This document shows positions 42,222 to 51,233 of a DNA stretch of 64,000 bases, in pieces. The DNA comes from Caldibacillus debilis DSM 16016 (lineage in GTDB: Bacteria > Bacillota > Bacilli > Bacillales > Caldibacillaceae): the NCBI RefSeq assembly GCF_000383875.1, contig NZ_KB912915.1:62174-126173 (forward strand), read 5' to 3'. Within the stretch, counting starts at the first letter, position 1. Every line of letters begins with the position of its first letter. The translations under genes and the position numbers were made by a program. The notes below the pieces were generated by a model that was not told the DNA's origin, made no database searches, and was given only the letters and a program-made list of their open reading frames with translations.

Positions 42222-42998
42222 TTATTCCCCGGAAAAATTTGGTTTCCGCTTCTCGGCAAAAGCCCTTAACGCTTCGATCCGGTCTTTCGTGGCCAGGACC
42301 TTTTCATAGGCCTCTTCCTCGATGGCCAGCCCCGTCTTCAAATCCACGTCCATGCCGAGCCGGATGGCCATTTTCGCCTGCTGGACGGCCAACGGGCCGT
42401 TTTGCAAAATCTCCCCCGCCAATTGGAAGCATACAGCCATCAGTTCATCCAGTTCGGCGATTTTGTTTAGGATGCCGTACAGATAGGCTTCTTCGGCTGT
42501 GATCTTCCTTGCGGCGAAGATCAATTCCTTTGCCCGCGCCTCCCCGATCAGGCGCGGGAGCCGCTGCGTTCCGCCGGCTCCGGGTATGATGGCCAGGCTC
42601 GTTTCCGTCAATCCCATGACGGCCGTTTTGGCGGCGATGCGCAAATCGCAGGCCAGCATCAGCTCAAACCCGCCGCCGAAGGCGTACCCGTTGACGGCGG
42701 CAATGGTCGGTTTCGGCAATTCCGAAATCCGCTGAAAAAGGGTGCGGGTCTTGTTTACATTTCTTCGCACTTCATCGTCCGTCAAGTTCTTCCGTTCTTT
42801 TAAATCCGCTCCGGCGCTGAACGCCTTTTCGCCGGCTCCGGTAAAGATGACGATCCGGACATTCCGATCGTACCGGAGCCGTTCCACCGTCCGTTCCAGT
42901 TCCTCGAGCATCCCGAAGTTCAACGCGTTTAACGTCTCCGGGCGGTTGAGGGTGACGACGGCGATTTGATTTTGAATGTCCAATCGTACGGCAGCCAA
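42222..42998 (-). CDS. Enoyl-CoA hydratase
   Basis: 258 residues, normal for crotonase-fold enzymes. Oxyanion-hole and CoA-binding blocks are FSAGADLKERKNLTDDEV and AAVNGYAFGGGFELMLACDL. The two catalytic Glu are both present, in GLTETSLAIIPGAGGTQRLP and ARAKELIFAARKI, so hydratase activity is expected (beta-oxidation or amino-acid breakdown). It ends NFSGE. A second crotonase-fold gene lies upstream in the same direction with a 377-bp gap, so they may form separate transcripts. Confidence 0.92.
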   Translation of the reverse strand: MAAVRLDIQNQIAVVTLNRPETLNALNFGMLEELERTVERLRYDRNVRIVIFTGAGEKAFSAGADLKERKNLTDDEVRRNVNKTRTLFQRISELPKPTIAAVNGYAFGGGFELMLACDLRIAAKTAVMGLTETSLAIIPGAGGTQRLPRLIGEARAKELIFAARKITAEEAYLYGILNKIAELDELMAVCFQLAGEILQNGPLAVQQAKMAIRLGMDVDLKTGLAIEEEAYEKVLATKDRIEALRAFAEKRKPNFSGE

Positions 42999-43170
42999 TC
43001 CCGACTCCTCCCTTTTATTTTTTGAATATTTAGACTTTATCTGGCATAAGAATCCCGAAGGCGCCCTTTCCTCAAGCTGCAGCTCCGTTGGCTTCGGATC
43101 TGCGCTTCATTATTCCCTGTGATGACCGGAATCGCCGCTTGCGGATTTTCCGTCCGCATCGGGTTTTACA

Positions 43171-43258
43171 GGCGACGCAGCCCATTCCCCGGTGATTTCG
43201 TCATACAATCGGGCGATCGATCTTCCTCCTTTGCGGGCGTAGCAGCCCATTCCCCGGG
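43171..43258. repeat. Direct repeat pair, about 17-22 bp, period 65 bp
   Basis: GCGACGCAGCCCATTCCCCG at 43172 and GGCGTAGCAGCCCATTCCCC at 43237 share CAGCCCATTCCCCGG exactly. It occupies the gap between the two crotonase-fold genes, where no gene is seen (43000-43375). Confidence 0.75.
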
Positions 43259-43375
43259 AAATACCATCCTTTCCGATTCCCTAAAGCGAAGCGGATGCCG
43301 GCGGAACCGGATCGACTGCGGGCTCCTTCCCCCAAAAACTAGAGAGCCGCATGATCCCCACGGCGAAAGCGGTTT

Positions 43376-44149
43376 TCATCGCCCGCTGAAACGCGCTTTT
43401 CTTTTTTCCAGAAAGGCCCGGATCCCCTCCCTGTGGTCGGCCGTTCTGCCGGCCGCCTTTTGGGCCGCCGCTTCGTATTCCAGCATTTGCGGGAGCGGCG
43501 TTTCAAAGGTTTTTTGCAGGCAATGTTTCATGAGAGCGATCGCCCTTGTCGGCAAGGAAGCCACTTTTTCGGCAAAATCACGGATTTCTTTATCCCAGCT
43601 GGCAGCCGGGATCACCCGGGAAGCCAGGCCCAGTTCCACGGCCTTCTCCGCGGAAACGGCCTCCCCCAGCAGGGACAGTTCCATGGCCTTGGCATAACCG
43701 ATCATTCTCGGCAAAAAATACAAATTTCCGGCGTCGGGAATTAAGCCGATATGGACAAAGGCTTGATGGAAGGAGGCGCTCTCGTGGACGGCCCTGAAGT
43801 CGCAGGCCAAGGCCAGACTGAAGCCGGCGCCGGCGGCCGCTCCGTTGACGGCGGCAATCACCGGGATTTCCAAAGATTGAAGTTCCAGGATCAACGGATT
43901 GTAAGCCGTCCTTAAAATCTCCCCGTAATCCAGATCTTTCCCCATCTCCGTTAAATCCGCTCCGGAACAAAAGGCCCTCCCTTCTCCGGTGATCACCAGG
44001 CAGCGGAATTTTTCATCCCGTTTCGTCCTTTTGATGGCTTCCATCAATTCTGCCTGCATCGTCCCGTTCATCGCATTCATTTTTTCCGGCCGGTTTAACC
44101 GGATCCATGCCACCCTTTCTTCCCCTTCCCATTTGATCGTTTGATACAT
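43376..44149 (-). CDS. Enoyl-CoA hydratase/isomerase, PaaG-like
   Basis: 257 residues from the ATG at 44149 (AAAGGAG, 9 nt). Crotonase blocks are FCSGADLTEMGKDLDYGEIL and AAVNGAAAGAGFSLALACDF. The active-site loop reads FVHIGLIPDAGNLYFLPRMI, with Asp instead of the hydratase Glu, as in PaaG-type 1,2-epoxyphenylacetyl-CoA isomerases. The family also acts in other CoA-ester isomerisations, and no paa genes are nearby, so phenylacetate breakdown is not shown. Ends ARFSGR, like its neighbour, suggesting a shared ancestry. Confidence 0.88.
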   Translation of the reverse strand: MYQTIKWEGEERVAWIRLNRPEKMNAMNGTMQAELMEAIKRTKRDEKFRCLVITGEGRAFCSGADLTEMGKDLDYGEILRTAYNPLILELQSLEIPVIAAVNGAAAGAGFSLALACDFRAVHESASFHQAFVHIGLIPDAGNLYFLPRMIGYAKAMELSLLGEAVSAEKAVELGLASRVIPAASWDKEIRDFAEKVASLPTRAIALMKHCLQKTFETPLPQMLEYEAAAQKAAGRTADHREGIRAFLEKRKARFSGR

Positions 44150-44652
44150 CCCTTGCCACTCCTTTCCTTTTTCGCATTTTTTGGCGGCGGGCAGATCGAT
44201 CTCCGCCAGCCGGAGATTTTGACGGGGAACAGGTTCGCGCACGGCCGGCGAAAAAAACATTGGCCCACGCTTCGATAAACCGCTTTCAGCGGCGGAAAAG
44301 TCCGGTTGCGCTTTCGTTTCCGGCAAATCCATTTCTCCGGCGCCGAAAGGCGCCGAAAGATCTCCGCCGGGGCTTGCCAATCCCACAATCCCCGGGCGGC
44401 GGAACGTTCTCCGATCTCCGGTGCAAAACCAACCTCGTCCCCCTGACGGAGGGAAAGGTTCCCGCGCACTAGCCGGTTCCCTTTTCCGAAAGTTCCGCTC
44501 CTTGTTCCCTTTCGGACCGCTTGGTTGACGGCCCGAGATGTCCCACTAAAACATTCGCCTTCCGTCCCGCCAATTCCTTCCCGATGAAACGGTCCGGCTT
44601 CCCTTATCTGCCGCTCCGTCCGCCTTGATCCGGAAAAAATTTTGTTTGGCTC
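44150..44652. other. Gene-free divergent region before the NCS2 permease
   Basis: 500 bp between the divergent PaaG-like and permease genes. No gene seen. No purine riboswitch core was found. Confidence 0.45.
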
Positions 44653-44681
44653 TTGCAATGCGGATAAAAAACGAATAATAT
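44653..44681 (+). promoter_or_regulatory. Promoter of the NCS2 permease, with possible PurR-box half sites
   Basis: TTGCAA at 44653-44658, 17 bp, TAATAT at 44676-44681. ACGAATAAT overlaps the -10 and an inverted ACGTTCGT follows about 27 bp later. The pair is reminiscent of the two PurR boxes of purine genes, but spacing and sequence are imperfect. Confidence 0.5.
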
Positions 44682-44722
44682 TAAATATGTGTTTAAAAAA
44701 CGTTCGTATTTGGGTGATCGAC

Positions 44723-46024
44723 ATGTTCAATCTTGAGAAAAATCACACAAACAGGAAAACGGAAATTATGGCCGGCTTGACCACTTTTTTAACGATGGCC
44801 TACATCGTCATCGTCAATCCGTCGATTTTGCAAGCGGCGGGCGTGCCTTTCGAACAAGTCTTTTCCGCGACGATCATCGCGGCAGTCATCGGCACCCTGT
44901 GGATGGCATTGTTCGCCAATTATCCGATCGCGGTGGCTCCGGGGATGGGATTGAACGCTTTCTTTATCTCCGTCGTTCTCGGGTCCGGGGGAAAATTCGG
45001 CTACGAAGAAGTGTTCGCCAGCGTGTTCATTGCAGGGATCCTCTTCATCATCCTGTCCGTAACCTCCGTCCGCACGAAGATGATTGAGGCGATTCCCGAC
45101 AATCTGAAACATGGGATTTCCGCGGGGATCGGACTGTTTATCGCCTTTATCGGGCTGCGGCAGTCGGGGATCATCACCGCGAATGACGCGACCCTTGTCG
45201 GACTGGGGGACCTGACCTCCCCTGTCGTGCTTTTGACGATCTTCGGCCTGCTCCTTTCCATCTTTTTGATGGCGCTGAAGGTAAATGGCGCCCTCTTTAT
45301 CGGCATGGCCGCAACGGCCTTCGTCGCCTTTTTGACCGGAGAAATTTCCTTCGAAGGCAAAATTTTTTCCCTGCCGTCGCTTCCGGAAGGGATGATCATC
45401 GTCAATCCCATCGAAGCGCTGACGGACGTGTTTCAGCATTCCTTATACGGGGTCGTTTTCGCCTTCCTGCTGGTCACGGTCTTTGACACGACGGGGACGA
45501 TCATCGGCGTTGCCGAGCAGGCGGGCCTGATGAAAGGAAAGACGCTGCCCCGGGCGAAACAGGCCCTTCTGTCCGATTCCGTCGCCACGACGGTCGGCGC
45601 CATGTTCGGAACGAGCCCGACAACGGCCTATATCGAATCGATGTCCGGCGTGGCCGCGGGAGGACGGACCGGGCTCACTTCGCTGACGGTCGCCTGCCTT
45701 TTCATCGTGGCATCCCTGTTCGGACCGGTCGTATCCGCCCTGTCCAGCCTGCCCTCCATCACTTCGCCGGCGCTGATTATCGTCGGGAGCCTCATGATGG
45801 GCCATGTGGCAAAAATTAAGTGGGATGAACTGGATGAAGCCTTTCCCGCCTTCTTAATCCTGTTGAGCATGCCGCTCACATCGAGCATTGCCACCGGCAT
45901 CGCCCTGGGCTTCATCGCCTACCCGGTCCTAAAACTGGCGACGGGAAAATGGCGCGAGATCCATCCCCTCGTCATCCTGTTTGCCGTATTATTTATGATC
46001 CATCTCGCCTTTTTCGGACATTAA
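44723..46024 (+). CDS. NCS2 family purine permease (AzgA/PbuG-like)
   Basis: 433 residues from the ATG at 44723; a longer frame starts at 44642 but lacks a site. Twelve to fourteen helices. AzgA-group blocks are GLTTFLTMAYIVIVNPSILQ, PIAVAPGMGLNAFF, VFDTTGTIIGVAEQAGLM and FGTSPTTAYIESMSGVAAGG. This group imports hypoxanthine, guanine or adenine with protons. Monocistronic with a terminator. Confidence 0.93.
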   Translation: MFNLEKNHTNRKTEIMAGLTTFLTMAYIVIVNPSILQAAGVPFEQVFSATIIAAVIGTLWMALFANYPIAVAPGMGLNAFFISVVLGSGGKFGYEEVFASVFIAGILFIILSVTSVRTKMIEAIPDNLKHGISAGIGLFIAFIGLRQSGIITANDATLVGLGDLTSPVVLLTIFGLLLSIFLMALKVNGALFIGMAATAFVAFLTGEISFEGKIFSLPSLPEGMIIVNPIEALTDVFQHSLYGVVFAFLLVTVFDTTGTIIGVAEQAGLMKGKTLPRAKQALLSDSVATTVGAMFGTSPTTAYIESMSGVAAGGRTGLTSLTVACLFIVASLFGPVVSALSSLPSITSPALIIVGSLMMGHVAKIKWDELDEAFPAFLILLSMPLTSSIATGIALGFIAYPVLKLATGKWREIHPLVILFAVLFMIHLAFFGH

Positions 46025-46147
46025 AAAGGAAAGACGCTTCGCGGACAGCTTTACAAAGGAAGACGCCATGCAGACCGGAAAAAAATTTCCGGCAAATTAC
46101 TTCCTGCAGCTTTTTAAAGCGGCTCCCATTTCCATCCGAAAAAACGA

Positions 46148-46190
46148 AAACGCGGGGAAACAGGAAAACCCCGCGTTTCTTAATTTTTCC
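46148..46190 (+). terminator. Terminator of the NCS2 permease gene
   Basis: AAACGCGGGG and CCCCGCGTTT form the stem with an 11-nt loop, then TTAATTTTTCC. It lies 125 bp after the stop. Confidence 0.85.
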
Positions 46191-46226
46191 TTTTCTCGTT
46201 TTGCCGGCCGCTTCAGGAAAGGCACT

Positions 46227-46619
46227 TTAGACCGGCACCGAATATGCGTCCGGATCGGAGAATCCGTTCATACGGTCTAACGTTTTCCGTCCGGTTTCAT
46301 CAAACAAAAAGGATGGCAAAGGCCCTGCGCCCCATTCCAAAAAATCATCAAAATCATCGGATGGATAAATGTTTATGCAGGGATATCGAGCCCCGAGGTT
46401 CCATTGTGGCAGAAATTTCGATTTCCGCGGGACTTTTCCTTCCAAATTCCATGAGAGTCCCCATATCCATTTGCAATCGGCATGAACACGAAAAGACCCC
46501 TGACGCTGCCTGAATTGAACCGGATTCATGTTTTGAAAAACGGCAGCATCCCTTCGTTCCGGGCAACGATCTACTCTTGTCCGAAAAAAAGGCAACCGGC
46601 CGAAGAAAGGATCTTTCAT
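46227..46619 (-). pseudogene. Degenerate ORF(s), unidentified
   Basis: An open frame of 130 codons ends NGFSDPDAYSVPV; its last ~60 codons (RYPCINIYPSDDFDDFLEWG) look like real protein, but the first part looks shifted: other frames in the same stretch also read plausibly for short distances. Directly upstream (46622-46740) a membrane-like fragment ITVPIIALYSYIDIVKMLEH ends four bases before this ORF, and its frame carries a TGA. The picture is of two small decayed genes. No family recognised. Confidence 0.3.
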
Positions 46620-46739
46620 TTCTCATAAGCCTTATGCTCAAGCATTTTCACAATATCAATATAACTATATAACGCAATGATCGGCACCGTAATTCATCCG
46701 ATAACTATAAAGATGGACAAGAAAGGATATATCCGGACA

Positions 46740-47456
46740 GGATGATTAATCCCTTTTTCTTTTCCCCGCAGTAAATATGGCCGAAACCCGGTGCAACGAG
46801 ATTCAATAAAAGGCCACCGGACAATTGTTTATCCATTTTCCTCCTCCCTTGAAAACAAGTTTAATGGCGCATTCCTCCGGCTTTAACAGGAAAAAGCGAA
46901 AGCGCATACAAGATTCGGTGCTTATTTTAATGTCCTCACCTGCTGCCGGGCTCGTTTTTTGTTCCTGATCCTATATGGCAGCCCTTGATTGCATGCCAGC
47001 CTTCGTATCATGGGTTTTGATTTGAATCCGGGAGCATCTCGTTAGTTCCTTTCAAATGGATAACTGAAAGAACTGATTTTGCAATACCGAAATCATAAAC
47101 GTTCATGATCATCCTTCGTCCACCGCTTGCCTTTGATGCCCGCTCCCGCGTGCTGCGCCGGCGAGGCTGCCCGTCATGCCGGCCGCCCCTTTCCAACCGC
47201 ATCTTTCGCCCATCTTGGCCGCCCGCCGATTCGGCCGGATTTTCACTTCGCACACCCGAAAGCTTGGATTCTGCCGAGTCTTCGGCCACAAGCGGCATGG
47301 TCGCCCGCGCTTTTGGCGGCGCGCATCCCTATTTTTCATATAATAAGGAGATCTTATCAATTAATATTAAATTTATTTTATTTTTAATTATCGTTAATGA
47401 AAAGTTATAGTAGAGGTGGATGAGAAAAACAGAAACCAGAAGAAGGAGAGGGTACC
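46740..47456. other. Gene-free region
   Basis: About 700 bp without a credible gene. The part from 46860 to 47110 is relatively A+T-rich. Short open frames on both strands overlap and lack start signals. Confidence 0.4.
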
Positions 47457-47831
47457 ATGGCCTTTGCTTTTCGCGCCATCGATCATGTCCAACTTGCCGC
47501 TCCAAAGGGAAGCGAAGACGCCGCGAGGAAATTTTTCCGAGACCTTCTGGGTTTCAAAGAGGCGGAAAAACCTGAAACGCTAAAGAAAAGAGGCGGGGTA
47601 TGGTTTGCCTTTGGAAATTGCCGCGTCCATATCGGGATCGAAGAACCGTTTTCCCCGGCCAAAAAGGCGCATCCCGCCTTTGAAGTGGAAAATCTGGAGG
47701 AACTGAAGCGGCGTCTGACCGAAAACGGGGTTCATGTCATTGAAGATGATAAACTTCCCGGGGCGAAAAGATTTTACGCCGATGATCCGTTCGGAAACCG
47801 TCTCGAATTTTTGGAATGGGTACGAGAATAG
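47457..47831 (+). CDS. VOC/glyoxalase-family protein
   Basis: 124 residues, one VOC domain of two beta-alpha-beta-beta-beta units: AIDHVQLAAPKGSEDAARKF with a metal-type His, GNCRVHIGIEEPF, HPAFEVENLEELKRRLTENG, and the end AKRFYADDPFGNRLEFLEW with a conserved Glu. These positions would bind a metal. AAGGAGAGGG precedes the ATG. Function unknown: members include glyoxalase, dioxygenases and drug-binding proteins. Confidence 0.88.
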   Translation: MAFAFRAIDHVQLAAPKGSEDAARKFFRDLLGFKEAEKPETLKKRGGVWFAFGNCRVHIGIEEPFSPAKKAHPAFEVENLEELKRRLTENGVHVIEDDKLPGAKRFYADDPFGNRLEFLEWVRE

Positions 47832-47874
47832 GCGATGGGAAGATCCGGGAAACGGGGCTGCCGGATTCATCCGG

Positions 47875-48255
47875 TTAATTTTGAATCATCTCTTCCAGTT
47901 CATCCGCCGAATCGATCTTAAAAATGGTATGGGTGTCTTTCGTGTTCATGATCACGGCCGTACCGTCTTCATTAAACCATAGATAGTAACTTTCATTTTC
48001 CAAATCCACCTTATACTGCGGATCTGTTACGTCAACGATTCCGCTTTGTTTTTTGGCATTATGAAACGTTTTTTCAATCTGTTCGATTTCTTCCGGATCC
48101 GTGATCGTTTTTAATGCGTTCTCTTTTGCTTTGGAAAAACTTATCATTTCATGCACCCGAATTTCTGTTGGTCCGTCGGAAGATGAAGAGGAAGAACAAG
48201 CTGTCAGACTAAAACAAGCGCATAGAAACAGGGCCATAATCATTTTTATTTTCAC
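47875..48255 (-). CDS. Small lipoprotein (YhfM-like)
   Basis: 126 residues from a GTG at 48255 with AGGAGGGATATT upstream. The signal peptide ends in lipobox LTAC, and a serine run follows. The mature part begins with a short conserved-looking segment (EIRVHEMISFSKAKENALKT) and ends SADELEEMIQN. Similar to the YhfM family of Bacillus lipoproteins, function unknown. Convergent with the VOC gene. Confidence 0.8.
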   Translation of the reverse strand: MKIKMIMALFLCACFSLTACSSSSSSDGPTEIRVHEMISFSKAKENALKTITDPEEIEQIEKTFHNAKKQSGIVDVTDPQYKVDLENESYYLWFNEDGTAVIMNTKDTHTIFKIDSADELEEMIQN

Positions 48256-48474
48256 AATATCCCTCCTTTCCGAGCATTTATCAGCACCCTATTCAGAATA
48301 TATGAATGCCCGTTGATGGTTTGCCTTCATCGTTGCCCGACAACGGCCTCTTCGAAGAGAATATGCCCCTTTTCCTTATTTTAAAAATATTATAACATTA
48401 AAAATTTTCATGATTAAGTTGTAAAAAAGAAATAATTTTGGCAAACACCCGAATTTTAAACGCAAGCGGTCGGT

Positions 48475-48666
48475 TTAATCGGACCATTCCGCCTGATGCT
48501 TCTCCTTCTTGAACGCCCGCGTTGGGGCAATGCCCCGAGATACCGATAAAAACCAAATCGTGAAGAGAAGAAAAGACCGGCCGGAAACCATACCGGGAAA
48601 AAACTTAAACCATCCCGCGGCACGGGCTCCCCCGGCAAACCGTCCGGCGCCCATTCCGGTCAACAA
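48475..48666 (-). CDS. Possible small membrane ORF
   Basis: 63 codons from a TTG at 48666 with GGAGGAG 6 nt upstream. One hydrophobic stretch (SGRSFLLFTIWFLSVSRGIA) is followed by a basic tail. No homology recognised; the good ribosome-binding site is the only strong argument. The rest of 48256-48830 shows no gene. Confidence 0.3.
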   Translation of the reverse strand: MLTGMGAGRFAGGARAAGWFKFFPGMVSGRSFLLFTIWFLSVSRGIAPTRAFKKEKHQAEWSD

Positions 48667-48830
48667 GGCGGTCTCCTCCCGGGGTCATGGGGGAACAAAA
48701 AGCCCCTCCGTTCGGACCCGGCGCGCAAACCAATGAGCAGCCCCCGCCCACGGCCCGGAACACAAAAAAGGGGGGGAAATCTTTTCCTCCTCCCCGCACG
48801 GTTAAGAAACGTTTATGCCCCATCCGTTTT

Positions 48831-49994
48831 TCAGACCGTCTTCGCCGTTTCATTGATGTGAAAAAAAGTTTTCAAGGCGTGATAAATATCCCCTTTCTCT
48901 TTCATAATATAATACCGGAATTTCTCGTTCTTGATATGCTTATAGGCGGTCATCAGGGTGGAATAGCGATGATATTGATTCACTTCCCCGTAACCGAACA
49001 GATTGGCCACATCCATGATCTGCCCCGCCAATTTGACGCAGCGGGCGTTGTCGCTCGATAAATTGTCCCCGTCGGATATGTGGAAAGGGTAAATATTGTA
49101 CCGGGACGGGGGATATTTTTCATCGATCAGCTCCAATGCCTTCCGGTATGCTGAAGAACAAATCGTCCCCCCGCTTTCCCCCTTTGCAAAAAATTCCTCT
49201 TCGCTGACGACTTTCGCTTCCGTATGATGGGCGATAAAAACGATCTCCACCGATTCGTACTTGCTTCTTAAGAAGCGGGTCAACCAGAAGAAAAAACTTC
49301 TGGCCATGTATTTTTCCCAGGTGCCCATCGAGCCGCTCGTATCCATCATGGCGAGGACAACGGCCTTGGATTCCCGCTTGACCTTTTCATTCCAGGTTTT
49401 AAACCGCAAGTCCTCCGGAACGATCGGATAGAAGGAAGGGTTGCCGGAAAGGGCATTCCTTTTGAAGGCGGCAAACATCGTCTTTTTCTTGTCGATGTTC
49501 CCCATCAGCCCGGTTTTACGGATGTCGTTATATTCCAAGTCCGTAACTTCCAGCTGCGGATCCTCCTTCTTTTGCATGTTGGGCAGTTCCAATTCCTTGA
49601 AAAATTCCGATTCGATCTCTTCCAAGGAGATTTCCGTTTCGTAATAATCTTCCCCGGGCAATTCCCCCGCCCCGGGACCGATGCCGCCTTTCTGCCCGTA
49701 ATCCCCCCGGGCGATGATATCCCCCACCCGGCTGTCCCCGTCGCCCTTGCCGACCTGTTTCGTCTTTTCCTCATTGTAGCGGATTTTATATTCTTCCAGG
49801 GAACGGATCGGAATTTTGATCACTTCTTTTCCGTTCGCTAAAATGATGCTTTCTTCCGTCAATAAATCCGGCAGGCTGTTGCGAATGGCCTCTTTCACCT
49901 TTTCCTTATGGCGCTGCTGATCGTCATGGCCTTTACGATGGAGGGACCAATCTTCCTTGGAGACGATGAACTGATGTTTATCCTTCCCGCTCAA
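48831..49994 (-). CDS. yhbH: Sporulation protein YhbH
   Basis: 387 residues from a TTG at 49994, chosen because GGGAGGG lies 6 nt upstream and the next residues, [20 protein letters not shown], fit the family N-terminus. A von Willebrand type A-like domain has the metal site [17 protein letters not shown] (about residue 210) and a later [12 protein letters not shown]444 family; in Bacillus it is made in the mother cell and acts with the kinase PrkA during sporulation. prkA is not in the window, and the gene is monocistronic here. Confidence 0.95.
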   Translation of the reverse strand: MSGKDKHQFIVSKEDWSLHRKGHDDQQRHKEKVKEAIRNSLPDLLTEESIILANGKEVIKIPIRSLEEYKIRYNEEKTKQVGKGDGDSRVGDIIARGDYGQKGGIGPGAGELPGEDYYETEISLEEIESEFFKELELPNMQKKEDPQLEVTDLEYNDIRKTGLMGNIDKKKTMFAAFKRNALSGNPSFYPIVPEDLRFKTWNEKVKRESKAVVLAMMDTSGSMGTWEKYMARSFFFWLTRFLRSKYESVEIVFIAHHTEAKVVSEEEFFAKGESGGTICSSAYRKALELIDEKYPPSRYNIYPFHISDGDNLSSDNARCVKLAGQIMDVANLFGYGEVNQYHRYSTLMTAYKHIKNEKFRYYIMKEKGDIYHALKTFFHINETAKTV

Positions 49995-50335
49995 CTTTTT
50001 CCCTCCCATTTGGAAATTTTCCGTGCCGGGCATCCCGAACCTGTAAATCCAAATATTTCCCGGCTTTCCGGAAGGAGCGCCGGACACCGGCTGTCAGCGA
50101 CCGAAAAAGTTTAACCGCCATGTTATTATTAATAATTATTCAAATGGGTTTAAAAAATCGACAATTTTTTAAAAAAGCGGCGGTCTTAAGCGCCTGCAGG
50201 GACGGATCCTTTCACTAGAGAAGCACGTGCCGTTTCCCGCCGGCCAATTTCATCTTTCAACCGGCGGATAAAAAAAGCCGCCTTAAAGTCATTGTGGAAT
50301 GACCGTTTAAGACAGCTCGCCGAAAAAATTTTTCT
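49995..50335. other. Spacer upstream of yhbH
   Basis: No gene seen. A possible weak terminator for the next minus-strand gene lies near 50275-50312 (imperfect stem CTTAAA...TTTAAG before seven T). Confidence 0.4.
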
Positions 50336-50560
50336 TTACCAAAAGTACGGATATCCGCCATACCCCCCTCCGTAAAAGGGCGGATAAAACGGATAGGGCC
50401 TCGGTCCGATCAGGGCGCTGCCCAAGAAGCCGCCGAGCAAACCTCCAAAAAACGGACCGCCGAAGAAAAAGGGGTTCCGTCCCCCGAAGAAAAAGGGGCT
50501 CCGTCCTCCGAAGAAAAAGGGCCGCCGGCCGAAGCCGAAAAATTGGCGTTCCGGATACAT
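50336..50560 (-). CDS. Phe/Gly-rich small protein with tandem GGR-PFFF repeats
   Basis: 74 residues from the ATG at 50560 (GGGAGGT, 8 nt). The middle repeats GRRPFFFGGRSPFFFGGRNP at a period of 8 residues (24 bp), then GGPFFGGLLGGFLG, and the end is Tyr/Pro/Gly-rich (PYPFYPPFYGGGYGGYPYFW). The make-up resembles small coat- or matrix-type proteins of Bacillaceae. Downstream of yhbH's promoter side, a spore role is a guess. No cysteine. Confidence 0.7.
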   Translation of the reverse strand: MYPERQFFGFGRRPFFFGGRSPFFFGGRNPFFFGGPFFGGLLGGFLGSALIGPRPYPFYPPFYGGGYGGYPYFW

Positions 50561-50695
50561 TTTTCCATACCTCCCGTGATAACGATTTAACCCTCAATAT
50601 TTTTTATGCATCCGTCACGGCTTTGGCATGGGCATATGAAGGATATCCGATGAACGCGATAAGGATTGTTTAAAAACTATATGATAACAGAACCA

Positions 50696-50734
50696 CAAAA
50701 AAAGACCCTTGGGAACATAAGTTGTTCCAAGGGA
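50696..50734 (-). terminator. Terminator of the aldehyde-dehydrogenase operon
   Basis: On the minus strand CCCTTGGAACA, loop ACTTA, TGTTCCCAAGGG, then TCTTTTTTT, 43 bp beyond the DUF779 stop. Confidence 0.92.
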
Positions 50735-50776
50735 CAAGCGGTACGGCCTCTTGGACGTTTCATCATGGGGTTACGA

Positions 50777-51157
50777 TTACTCCTCCCCTATTTTGATGGG
50801 TTCAAGCCTCGTCGCTTCATCCCGGGTGAAGGGCCGGGAACGGATGAGGAAGCGGACGCCCAATGGGATTTCGAGGGAAAAGGAGGCACCCCTTCCCTCC
50901 GTCACATCCACGGTCAGCTGGGTATGTTTCCAGTACTCGAACTGCGGCCCGGAAATGTAGAAGGGGCACCCGTGAATTTCCCCCAGTTTCACGTCGCTGC
51001 TGCCGATGCGGAAGGTTCCCCGCTTGTAGCACATCGGCGCCGAACCGTCACAGCAGCCGCCGCTTTGGAAAAACATCAGTTCCCCGTGCTTTTCCCGCAG
51101 CCGGTCAATCACCTTTTTCGCCTCATCCGTCACCAGCACCCTTTTGACCCTGTCCAT
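50777..51157 (-). CDS. DUF779 protein, partner of aldehyde dehydrogenase
   Basis: 126 residues from the ATG at 51157 (six G then ATGATC as spacing; an ATG two codons earlier sits on the site itself). The DUF779 signature is FFQSGGCCDGSAPMCYKRGT near residue 30, holding three Cys, followed by HGCPFYISGPQFEYWKHTQL. DUF779 genes are usually next to acetaldehyde dehydrogenases, and the Cys cluster suggests metal binding. It is the second gene of the operon, 76 bp after the dehydrogenase. A hairpin without T-run (GAAGGCGGC / GCCGCCTTC) lies between them. Confidence 0.92.
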   Translation of the reverse strand: MDRVKRVLVTDEAKKVIDRLREKHGELMFFQSGGCCDGSAPMCYKRGTFRIGSSDVKLGEIHGCPFYISGPQFEYWKHTQLTVDVTEGRGASFSLEIPLGVRFLIRSRPFTRDEATRLEPIKIGEE

Positions 51158-51233
51158 GATCATCCCCCCATCGCAACATACTGTGGCGGCGGTCCGACAG
51201 CGGCCGAAGGCGGCACAAGGCCGCCTTCCATCA

